From contig OY751493.1 of assembly GCA_963565915.1 (NCBI GenBank), positions 4,092,001-4,156,000 of the forward strand: a stretch of DNA of 64,000 bases, written 5' to 3'. The position numbers and the translations under genes were made by a program. How positions within the stretch are numbered: position 1 is the first letter of the stretch; each line of letters opens with the position of its first letter. Shown here one piece after another: positions 24,791 to 35,300 of the stretch. The notes below the pieces were generated by a model. It ran no database searches, was not told the DNA's origin, and was given only the letters and a program-made list of their open reading frames with translations. Origin of the DNA: Entoloma clypeatum (lineage: Eukaryota; Basidiomycota; Agaricomycetes; Agaricales; Entolomataceae).

Positions 24791-25429
24791 ATGGTGGGTG
24801 CAATGAACTTACGATCGAGGATTTCTCTGAACTAAAATATAAAGTCTGATTGGGAAGTGCGCATATCACAATCCAAGGGCCTACCCTACTTCTTCAACAC
24901 CCAAACCAAGAAATCGCTATGGGACCCGCCTAAGGAGCTGACCCAGGAACAAATCGACAAGCTCCCTGGCGCGAAGGAGAACCTGAGCGCGGGAGGTGGA
25001 GGTGGAGGTGGTGGTGGTGGAAAACCGGGGCAGGTACGGGCGAGCCATTTGCTGGTGAAGCACCGGGACAGTAGACGGCCTTCGAGTTGGAAGGAGGTGA
25101 GCGGCCTACCCACCCCTTATTCACAATCGACGAATCGACGCGACTTCCTCCGCTCTTTGTAGGACAAGATCACCCGCACCAAAGAAGAAGCTATCCAGAT
25201 CCTGGAGGGATACCAGGCCCGGATCCAGGGATCTGCAGACAAGTTTGGGCAGCTGGCGAAGGAACACTCGGACTGCTCGTCCCATACGCATGGTGGGGAC
25301 CTGGGGTGGTTCGGGAAGGAGCAGATGCAGAAGCCGTTCGAGGATGCGACGTACGGATTGAAGGTGGGGCAAATCAGTGAGATCATCAGTACGGATAGCG
25401 GGGTGCATTTGATTTTGAGAACTGGCTGA
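24791..25429 (+). CDS. Pin1/Ess1-type peptidyl-prolyl isomerase
   Basis: A parvulin-class prolyl isomerase acting on phospho-Ser/Thr-Pro motifs, for example in the RNA polymerase II tail. Exons are 24791-24793 (only the ATG), 24845-25096 and 25163-25429. Splicing gives MSDWEVRISQSKGLPYFFN, a WW domain with its second tryptophan in KSLWDPP (residues about 3-33). A ten-glycine linker encoded by GGA/GGT codons follows, then the PPIase domain: QVRASHLLVKHRDSRRPSSW (phosphate-binding basic loop), HSDCSSHTHGGDLGWFG (the catalytic cysteine and histidines) and GQISEIISTDSGVHLILRTG. All expected active-site residues appear present. The upstream gene THOC1 is divergently transcribed from practically the same spot. 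Confidence 0.92.
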
Positions 25430-25662
25430 AGAGATACCTGGTACATCGTGAGGTGCTATGAATGGTCGCAAGATTAAAAGAAATTCAATGTACAATTACT
25501 AGAAAAATCACAGCAGCATCGGGTGTGTTTCGACTCGACTAGATATGTATATACGCAAAATTACTTGTAGGAAACGCGTCGACGTTCAAATGGTTCGACG
25601 TTGCCAGTAGTACATGTGCCAATCCCTGTGCGGCTGGATAGCACTGCCTATGCGATTAAATA

Positions 25663-26031
25663 TCACCGAGCAGAATTGGTAAAGGAATCCTGAAGGTTAA
25701 TGAGATCATCTCGCCGCCTTTCAATGTCGCAGCTCAGGCCAGAGAGCCGAAGAATGGATTGGGCGCCCGACACGTCCATCACACAGATCTCCGCATAGTC
25801 TATGCCTGCAGTGTAAGTGGCGGGACAACTGGTTCGCCGAGCTTGTTTCCCTCGGACCCAACGTGCCGTCAGCATGTTGATAAAAGTGTCCAGATCCCCA
25901 TGAGCGACCCGTTGACGGAGAGTGATGTGAGCCTCTGAAGACAGTGTTCTTGTTCCATCAGCTAGATCATCGAAGAAGGGAAAAAAACGCATTGATTGTG
26001 GCCCTAGGAAGGACAGAGCACTGGCCGCCAA
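25663..26031 (-). pseudogene. F-box family relic, copy B (C-terminal piece)
   Basis: Only the last part of the local F-box family is left. INMLTARWVRGK and the segment GIDYAEICVMDVSG match the C-terminal repeats of copy D in one frame. The sequence just before them reads in a different frame relative to the relatives. There is no F-box and no start. It lies directly behind copy C, consistent with decay of a tandem array. Confidence 0.6.
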
Positions 26032-26168
26032 ATAAGTAATTTGACATTCACCAGAAACATAGGTTTTGATATACCCTCAAACTCGCCCACTGTTCCGCCC
26101 GAAGAACCACCTAGCGAACCTGGAAGTCAAATTTGACGCCAAAAAGCCCCATCCGCTCTTGAATCCCA

Positions 26169-27700
26169 TTAATCTTCTGGCAGACCTTCACAACGGACCG
26201 CGGCGTCGGCCCCAACAACCACGATAGTCCCAGAATGTATCCCCACATCCAGCGCCTCCTTCGATCCAGAGCCCTGCAGCAGCCGCACTCCTCCAGATCT
26301 CCTGGATGCCCACCTCGTCTTCAACATCTCGACAAAAGCCTCCGCATCCGTGCTGTTCACGCACGTCCTCAGCGATGCCAACCTCGGGAGATAGTGCTCC
26401 TGCGCCATCAGCCGTATCCCAGAGGTAAGAAGGACGGAGCTGATAGCGTCGATGGACGTCAGGAACGACAAGGGGCCAGCGATTTCTGCGAGATGACACT
26501 TCCAGAGTAGTCCAGCTCCGACCGTAGACTGGGGCGGGACGAGCCGTTGATGATTGTCGCGAGATCGACGAGAGGGCCGAGGTCAGCGAGTGAGCTCCTC
26601 TGCGATAGGGAGAGGTTGAATTCTTCGAGGGCGGGGAGCACCAGAGGGCGTAGGAAATCGGCATAGAGCACCGGGGAGGGTTTGTATTCATGGAGAACGA
26701 TCCTTCTCATATGGGGAAGGTGAATGCTGGCGGGATGAAACTTGACATTATATTCACGAAGGTCGGCTCGGAGACAAAGACAGCATTATTGAAGGTCGGC
26801 GCACAAACGCATAACCTTGAGCGCGAAACTTAGTTGGGTTGGGATGGACAGGAAGTTGATCTGCGTAATGTTCCTCCAAGCCAAGTCTAAACGCAACGGA
26901 AATGGCGACAGACCCGCAATCGTCTCAGAGGGTGTCACAATCTGAATTTGTCGCAAGTGAGAAGAGCCCAAGAAGACCTGCGTATTCATTTCCGGCAGTG
27001 TCGCCATGACCAATGAGTGGGTGGCCATGATCTGCAACAGCACACACTCCAGAGCGTCAAACAGACCTCCTGGTAAACGAAGAAAGGCATGGAACGTGCT
27101 CGCGTGAACGCTTAGCGACAAATGGGTGATCCGGCGTGACTCGGGATAGACGACGTCGCGAAGGAACTGTTTGTGCCGGTCCTCTGCGAATTCAGTAGTA
27201 GCATCAAGCCGCAGCGGTGACCGTCCACCGCGTTTGAAAGCCTCCCGCAACATCTCTACCATGCGGGGCTCATTCCCGCAGAACACGATAGACCCCCAAA
27301 GGCGGGTATCCGCCAGGACTATATTTCGCCATCTCGAGCAGACATGGCCCAGTTTCCAGGGCACCGGTAACGGGCGCAGATTGGAGGGCGAAATCTGGAC
27401 AGCACCGCGTTCGAGACAGTGGAAGAAGATCTCGGTCAGGATTTCTGCAGGAAGGTTTTTGTGCATGGCAAGGGCCGTTTCCAGCCTCTTGTTGTGCTGC
27501 GCGTATTGGATGCGCCTGGCGTGCAGCGCGAAGAGACGCGCCTGGACACGGAAGATCTCGGCGTTGATGGTGTCCAGTTCGAGGAGGGTGTCGATGTACA
27601 GATCGTGAAGGGACGAGCGCTGGGATTTTGTGAGGGGCTCGTTCGTTTTTCCTAGTGCTGTGCTAGCGAAGGACTGCAGCTGGAGGTGGCAATGTCGCAT
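26169..27700 (-). pseudogene. F-box family, copy C, broken by a stop and a frameshift
   Basis: The first 304 codons are sound: coiled lead-in, F-box HKNLPAEILTEIFFHCLERG...LGHVCSRWRNIVLADTRLWGSI, then LRR-like sequence to VMRLCADLQ. A TAA at about 26783-26785 follows, exactly where relatives read LRE. In the same frame homology then continues (CCLCLRADLREYNVKF ... FLRPLVLPALEEFNLSLSQ ... GSSRPSLRSELDY). At about 26470 it jumps to another frame, which carries LTSIDAISSVLLTSGIRLMAQEHYLPRL and the C-terminus. Two independent lesions make this a pseudogene, although a truncated F-box protein could still be made. Confidence 0.75.
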
Positions 27701-28262
27701 CAGCTACAGTGTCTGACTTGCACGGAGTCTGTTTCTACGACGCACACCTCTACGTCGAGGGCTGCACCCCTGTAGATTGAATGATTCGCGTCCCAGGTAT
27801 CCATGGGTTCTACTGAGCAAGGTTGAACACGGACTGTTAAAGGCTAGTTGAGCGGTGCAGGGGGAGTTAAGCCATAGACGATGTGAGCTGATTAAAAGAC
27901 GATGGACAATGGACATTGGTGGGGTGGCCCCCGCCAATTACGATTGCTTTGTAAATGTATGCCAACAATGTCAATGGACTGTGGGCCTCCGCTGAAATAT
28001 CTAAACAACGGGAGTGGTATTTTTTGGTTTCGAGAAAGGGAGATGAAGGTGTACAAGATGTCTTCCGCGAGTCATCTCCGAGTCAAGATTTAAAAGACAA
28101 GTATCGAAGGTGTTGAATGAGCTGAATGGTGATTCGATGTCAACTTGAAGGCTTCAGCGTGTTTATCATAATTTGTGAGCTTTCTTTTTCCAAAAGTCCG
28201 GATGTCGTCTTCTTCTGCATTGCTTGGACCTGCCATACATTGAAAAATGCTGCACAAGAGCA
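27701..28262. other. intergenic between F-box copies
   Basis: AT-rich spacer of about 560 bp. No coding signal, direct repeat or transposon end was noticed. Confidence 0.4.
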
Positions 28263-29946
28263 CTACATACCTCGATCCCCCATACAACTAAGTAGCATCG
28301 ATATCCCTCCCTCTCCCATAAAAGCTTGCAAACAACTGAGCAGAGACCGCAGCAGCATCACGAAGGTCGGTATCTGCGTCCAAGACGCCCAACCGCTTTT
28401 GAACGTCGCGGATCCTCTGAGAGAGCCGACGAATGGCATGGGGGTCTGACATGGACGTGTCTGTAACATCAATTCTTGCATGCTCGATGCCTGCAGAGAA
28501 AATGGCACCGCCGGAGCCTCTTTCCCCCGGACCCAACGTGCCGTCAGCATCTCGATAAAAGCGTCCATATTCGGAAGAGCGACATTGCAAGAGAGCGATG
28601 TGAGCCTTGAAAGACAATGTTTCTGTGCCATCAGCTGGATCGTCGAAGAAGAAAAAACACATTGATTAGCCGTGAGGGATGTGAGGAAGGGCAGAGCCCT
28701 GGCGACTTCTGAGATGTCACTTCTTCCGACATATGTCAGTTCCGAGTGCAAGGGAAGTCGCGAGAGGCCATTGACAATTTCGGCGAGCTCAGGAAGACCC
28801 GCAAGAGGCGGCCCAATCTCCTCGGACTCTTCCAATAGTATGAATTCGAGTTTTTGAAGCACCGGCAGTGCGAGTGGCCGGAGGAAATCGTTATACAGTT
28901 TGGGGTCCGTCTCATCCTCTTGGTCAAGCTTCAAGCTATGCAGATAGGAGACACGAATGCTGGAAGCGCGATAAGCAGAGGGAGGGAGGAACCGAACGTT
29001 GTCTTGGAGACGTAGAGAGCATTCACGAAGGTTTGTACACAGCGTCATGAGCTCGTGTGCGTTAGCCAGCCGAATGGAGATCTCTGGGAACACGATAGCA
29101 GTGAGCTGGGGAAAGTGCAAGCCCATATTCATCAGAAAAGAGCTTGGCACATGAAACGACGTTGCGATCTCGATTTCCCGCAAGCGAGTAGCCCCGCAAA
29201 AGACGCTCACGTCATCGGGTGGCATGTTCCAGTTTGTCCCTTCATCGACTCTCACGATTAAAATGCGTTCTAACGCCTCGAAAGAGTTCGAAGGCAAGCT
29301 AAGGAAGTCTTGGAACGTCTCATGGAGGATGAACAGCGATAGGTCCGTGATGCGGCGCGACTGGGAACAGACGACATCACGGAGGAAATTGTCGTATACA
29401 TGTTCCATGGTTTCGTCCTCGCCAGCGCAGAGCCATAGCTTCGACTGTCCTCCCCGTCTAAAAGCCTCTTCTAGCATCGGCAGGTCCTTCGGCTTGTTCC
29501 TGTTGAACCCGATAGTCCCCCAAAGACGGGCCTCCGCCAAAGCTATCTGGCGCCAACTCGAACAGACTTGGCCCAACGCCCAAGGCAACATCGCCAAGCA
29601 TCGAACGCGGGGTGCTGACTCGTAGATGACCTTTTCTGCGATGTCTGCAGCATAGTGCGTGAAAATTTCTGCGAGAATTTCTGAAGGAAGGTGTTTGTGA
29701 GGTGCGATGGCCGAGCGGAGTCTTTTCCTGTCCGCAACGTAACTTGCACGCTTGTTTTGGAGGGAGAGAAGATGGGCTTGGGTCCGCTGGATCTCGGTGT
29801 CCAGGCTGTCGAGTTCACGGTCGATATCGTGCAATAGGCGTCCGACGTGTAGCCTCTGTGATTCCGGAATGATGTCGTTCGTTTGGATTCAGGACGGAAT
29901 GGGGCTGAGGTTCCGAGTCAGGGAGAGAGGCTGTATCGATATTCAT
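28263..29946 (-). pseudogene. F-box family, copy D, likely frameshifted at both ends
   Basis: The central 500 codons form a full F-box protein of the local family: HKHLPSEILAEIFTHYAAD...LGQVCSSWRQIALAEARLWGTI, then LRR-like repeats. No ATG opens this frame. The natural start MNIDTASLPDSEPQP (29944-29946) is in another frame. The two are separated by a doubled ACGA (TCGTTCGT on plus, 29875-29882), and removing one unit would join them at the conserved NDIIPESQ. Near 28500 the C-terminus also leaves the family frame: the expected GIEHARIDVTDTS block lies in a neighbouring frame. A translated product would thus lack the proper start and end. An unusual splice at the 5' end is the alternative. 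Confidence 0.6.
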
Positions 29947-30246
29947 ATCCTGTGTAATATTTGCAAATCTCTCTCCAACCAAACAACATCCTCGTCAACA
30001 AACTCCCGCGCCTGACTCGCGCACTTAAGCTATCATAAGTTAACCGTCGTCGCTTTTTCTATTTCTATCTATACGGGACTCGCACTTTACTGGGACGTCC
30101 ACTGGAAAAAGGAATACCCCCAGGAATCACGCGCGCACCTTTCTCTCTTCTTTTTTTTTTTTTCGAACGGCGCGACATCGACATACGGAGATTCTGAATA
30201 CGCTCACAAAGCCCAATTATCGACTGCCCATCGATAAGGACGAAGC
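29947..30246. other. intergenic, divergent promoters, T-tract
   Basis: Upstream sequence of F-box copy D and the MOSC gene. A run of pyrimidines with about 17 consecutive T lies near 30149-30165, a common feature of fungal promoters. Confidence 0.4.
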
Positions 30247-31897
30247 ATGGCTGATAACATCACATGGTCGGGCCCCAGCCTCAGCTTTAACTCCCTCCTC
30301 CTCTCAGGCGTCCTCGCTCTCGCCATGTTCTTTTTCTTTTCCGGTTCCTCGTCTCAAGATAAAGATACACATACAAAGGAGAAGGAGGAGGAGATGCCAG
30401 TTAAACCGCGACATGGAACGGTGAAGGTTTCGGAGATCTTGGTGCATCCTATCAAGGTGCGTCGTATTTGGCGGGGGCGGAACGGGAGGTGTGTTGATGA
30501 TCATGTGCGCGTAGAGTTGTAGAGGAGTGTCTGTAAAGTCGGCGAGGTATACGCTGAACGGGTTGGAGGTGCGTACTGTGTGCTTTTGGTTCTTGGTGTG
30601 AGGGGAGCTGAATGATATTGCAGCACGACAGGAGATTCTCGATTATCGACGCAAAGACGAAGGCGGTCATCACGGCGAGGCAGGTGGCCAAGGTATGTGT
30701 GTGCCAGTCCCTCATACCCATATTACCCTCGTATCTGACAGCCCTTCATTCTAGATGGTCCTAATAGCCCCCCGCATCGACGGCGACACCCTCGTCGTTT
30801 CGTTCCCGGGCGGGTCAGGCTGCAAATCATTCAGCGTCCCGCTCGAGCCCTCGCCCGAAGTTCTCGCTACATGGGAACTGTACGTGTGTGTCCCTCGCAC
30901 CCTTGTTTTCTGACCCCTAACCCCCTTCACTCCCCAGCATCGAAAAGCTCACCCTCTTCTCACACACCCTCGACGGGTACATCGTCCGCTGCACCTCCAC
31001 CTCCACCCCGCCCACGATGCCCTCGGACGCGCTGTCAACGTACTTTGGCAAGCCGGTGCACCTGGTATACAAGGGCCCGCGGGTGCGGCGGGTCGCACCG
31101 ACCCTGGCGTTCCCAATGCTGGAGGCGGCGTCGATGTATCAGGACATGTACCCGCTGCTGGTGCTCTCGGAGGAGGGCGTGGAGGATGTGGAGCGGGAGG
31201 TGAGGGGACGGGTTGGGCAGTTGGGCGTGGAGGAGCGGTGGGTTGAGGAGAGGGTGCAAGTTAGGAGGTGCGTTTTTTGTTTTGTTTTATTCTAAAAAAA
31301 AAGGGTTTTTGTGCTGAAACTTTTTTTTTGTGTAGGTTCAGACCGAATATTGTGCTGAGGGGTGGGGGTGCGTGGGCGGAGGATAATTGGGAGGAGATCA
31401 GGATTGGGAGTGAGACAGCACCAAGGATGACGCTTGTTAGTCGATGTGCGAGGTGTTTGGTGTGTATTTTTTTCTGCCTTTGCTGTTGTCTTCCCATGCA
31501 TTCTTTTTTGATGTGCTGTGCTGTACAGCTCCCGAATGTCAGCCCTGATACAGGCGAACGCGATAAAGCGGTGCCGTACAAGGTGCTGACGAAGTTTCGG
31601 GCTGGGAAGGACCCGACGCAAATGTTGACGCCGTGTGTGGGGAGCAATGCGGTGGTGGAGGAGTGTGGGGTGGTGAGTGTGGGGGATGTGGTTTATGTGA
31701 CGAAGATGATTGGGGAGGAGGAGGAAAATGAGGAGGAGGGTGAAGATAGCATAGAAGAGGAGGTGGTGGAGGGCAATGGGGAGGTGGAGGGGAATGGGAA
31801 AGTGGAGGGGAATGGGAAGTTGAATGGAGATGTGAAGGAGAAGAAGAAGGCGGAGGTTGCGGAAAGGAATGAGGCCAGGGCTGGCACTGGTGCATGA
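30247..31897 (+). CDS. MOSC-domain molybdenum cofactor protein (mARC-like), membrane anchored
   Basis: A protein of the MOSC family resembling the mitochondrial amidoxime-reducing component. Exons are 30247-30456, 30515-30568, 30624-30692, 30755-30879, 30938-31267, 31336-31459 and 31529-31897. An N-terminal hydrophobic segment FNSLLLSGVLALAMFFFF should anchor it, with a charged stretch after it. The MOSC N-domain reads VSEILVHPIK then SCRGVSVKSARYTLNGLE, HDRRFSIID and ITARQ. The MOSC domain carries FPMLEAASMYQDMYPLLVLSE, FRPNIVLRG, AWAEDNW and RCARCLLPNVSPDTGERD (the cysteine that ligates molybdenum in relatives), then the KVLTKFRAG block. The C-terminal 70 residues are Glu/Gly/Asn-rich and repetitive. 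Expected activity is molybdenum-dependent reduction of N-hydroxylated substrates together with cytochrome b5 and its reductase; an NADH-cytochrome b5 reductase gene is at 58 kb. Confidence 0.85.
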
Positions 31898-32373
31898 TAC
31901 CCTCGAGCGGAGTTGTAGATTAGATTTCATTTGCCTCTGTAGACTCGGATACACGACTTTGACGATGACTTATGAATGAAGTACTTGGCCGGCACGACGG
32001 GCCGTTGTGGCTGGAATGATGTACCTAGATCGTAAGAATCATGACATGACAGAGGCACTTATGGATTGGTAACTAAGAAAACCATTATAAAGTATCGCAC
32101 ATAGTTGCTATCGATCCGACTATCGGGCGAGACTTGGAGTCGATGAGGTGGGTTGCAAGCGCGAGGCATTCGGAAGATGTCGTTTTGCTGAGAAATTGCA
32201 GCGGCATGTGGGCAGGAACCAGGGGGTGACTGTCAATGTTCGTCGTTTCAGGGCGTAGCCGGCGCCGAAAACGAAGGGATTCAAGGTGGAATGGTCACGT
32301 GTGCATGCCAAGCCCTGTGTTGATCTCCCCGAAAGCACAGTGGCCCCCATCCACCACCCCCTCCCCCCCCGCC
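31898..32373. other. intergenic
   Basis: MOSC 3' flank and deubiquitinase promoter. A C-rich run precedes the start at 32374. Nothing else is recognisable. Confidence 0.4.
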
Positions 32374-35300
32374 ATGGCTCGAGCAAAATGGCCATTCGGG
32401 ACACCACACCCACCGGCCAGTAACGACTTGCCAAAACCTCGAAAGTCTGTCCCCGTGCTCGCCTCTGCAGATGCGAAGAAATTCGGATTGGAGAATGTGC
32501 GTAACACCGTAACCACTCACACCTCTCATCGACTCACTCGACCCTACACAGTTCTGCAACAATTGGTGGGATGATAAAATAAATTCCCTGCAAGTGTTGC
32601 TGAATTTTCTTCTCTCTTACTCAACAGCTATGCCAACTCGGTCCTGCAGGCTCTCTATTTTTGCGGACCTTTCCGCGATCTCATGCTCCAGTCCGCCGAC
32701 CCGTCCATTCCCCTCCCCGCCCCGTCGCCGCCGCCGCCGCCGCCCCCTCCAGTGTCCCCCTCCGCACCCCTCACCCCCGTCCGCCGAAAATCTGACCGTA
32801 ACCCCTTCACCTCCACCCCCGCCGCCACCATACCCATCCCGCCCTCCCCGCCCTCCCTCTTCTCTGCCCTCCGCTCCCTCTTCCTCTACATCTCCACCCA
32901 CCCCGCAGAGCGAGGCACCGTCTCCCCCCGCATCTTCATAGACAAGCTCAAGGACCTCAACCAGGTCTTCAATACCACCACACACCAGGATGCACACGAG
33001 TTTCTCAACTACTTACTCAATCGCATCGTAGAAGAGGTTGAGGAGGACCGCAAGCGTGAGCTTCAGCAGGACAACAACGATCGTGCGTGCCTTGCTCATC
33101 CCTTTTCATGCCCATTTTCGGACTAGAATCAAATCCAGTGTCAAGTTCCCTGACAACTCTCAGCTCGAACCCTGCAACAAGCCCCCCTACACTCGTCCAT
33201 AAACTTTTCGAAGGTGTCCTCACCAGCGAAACCCGCTGCCTCACATGCGAAACCGTACGTTGACACCATCTGCCATACCCTAACCAACCCTTAATCTTCC
33301 TTTCCATTCCAGGTCTCCTCCCGGGACGAATCCTTTCTCGATCTCTCCATCGACATCGAGCAAAATTCCAGCGTCACCGCCTGCCTCCGCCAGTTCAGCG
33401 CCAGCGAGATGCTCTGCCACAAAAACAAGTTCTTCTGCGACGCCTGCTGTGACCTCCAAGAGGCTGAGAAGCGCATGAAGATCAAGCGCCTCCCCAACGT
33501 CCTTGCTCTCCATCTCAAACGCTTCAAGTACCAGGAGGACGTCGGCAGGTACATCAAACTTGCCTACCGCGTCGCCTTCCCCTTCCAGCTCCGCCTCTTC
33601 AACACCGTCGACGACCTGGACGACGCGGACAGGCTGTACAATCTCTTCGGCATCGTCGTGCATATCGGAAAGTACGTCGAAAACTATCTTTTTTCTTTTC
33701 ATTCCCAAAAACCTTAAACCTTACCGACTCAAAACTCAAACAGCGGCCCACACCACGGACACTACGTCTCCCTCATCAAAACCCTCGACACCTGGCTCCT
33801 CTTTGACGACGACAGCGTCACCCACGTCTCCGAATCCGACATCCCAAAATACTTTGGAGACTCGTCCGCCGGGTCCGCGTATGTCCTGTATTACCAAGCG
33901 GCAGACATCGACACCGACAAGATTGGGCTACTCAGGCGCTCGCCGTCCATGACGAACATGGCTGCGTCCGACCTGACGGGTGTGGTACCGGGACTTCAAG
34001 TTGGTGCTGAGGCTGTTGTTGCGCCTCCGGTTATGCCGTCGATGTCGGACGCGAGTTCGATGTCTGGGTCTGGGTCTGGGTCTGGGTCTGTGTCGGTGTC
34101 GGTGTCACTACCAATTCCGAACCGGAAACACTCGTCAGAGACGCCGGATCCTCATCTGCTGCCACCACCCTCATCCTCACAGCATCCTTACACATCCTTG
34201 GCCTCTCCCTCTCCGTCAACGGCCAAAGTGACAATGAGCGGGCTGTTGAAGACGATACGCAAGACGCCGTCGATGTCGATCAAGACGAATTCCGGCGGCG
34301 GTGTCGGCGGGGGCGGTACGGTGGGGACACCGACGAGCATGCATCCACCGATACCTCTGTCCTCGCCTGTCAAGTCGAAGACGAGGAGCACGCCGACATT
34401 GGTGCCGTCGCCGGTCGTAGTGAATGTGCCGCCGGTGCCAATGCCGGTGAAGAATGAGGATAGGGTGATACCCGCGTCGGTGTCGAGTCCGCCTACGCCG
34501 ACGGTGAATGGGCGGCCTATGGAGAGGGAGGTGGTGCTTTTGCGGCCGGTGGTGAGGCGGCCTGTGACCACGCAGGGCGGGCTGGGGAGAGGGAAGGGGG
34601 TGGGTGAAGAGGAGCAAGTTGGGTCTGAGAAGGGGAAGGATAAAGATAAAGACAAGGGAAAGGAAAAGGAAAAGGAGGGGGGGAAGTATAACTGGTTCGC
34701 CAAGCGGAGGAGCTTTAGGGCTGTGGCGAAGACCGCGCGTGGTGCGGGGGTGGAGAATGGGGATAGGGATGCGCTGGGCGTGCCGTCGTCGTCTGCATCT
34801 GCGTCGTCGTCGACCTCGTCTTCTGTTGTGGGGGTCGATGTGCGGCCTTCCTCCCATGGGCACGGGTGGGATGGCGAGAGGGATTCGATGTTGATGCGAG
34901 CGGGGCCGAGCGGGCACGTCAATGGGCATGGGGGTGGTAGTGGTCGATCGCAGCATCAGCATCAGCATCGGCGCCAGCTCTCGGCCTCGGACGCACATAT
35001 GCATGCGATAAAGACACAGAAGCAGACACGGCCTTTGTCAACATATTCTGATGGGCCGCTGCCGCCAGATAGCACTGAACACGAGCATTCGCCGTTGCCA
35101 CCGCGCCCACCCCTGCCGGAAGGGTTCAAGGTTGGGAACGGGGATGCGATGGCAGGTGGTGACGACGCACCACCGCCATCACCGCGTATACATATCAACG
35201 GGCATCATCCACACCACATCCACAAGCGCCACAGCCACGACCGCCTCCATCATCCTCATCATCATCAGCAGCACCAGCACCATCACCGGCAGCATCCATT

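Noticed and set aside
28288..28662. A 124-codon alternative frame inside F-box copy D as a separate gene
   Set aside because: Only its last third matches the family C-terminus; the first part is a shadow of the F-box repeats. It is evidence of a frame break and not of a new gene.
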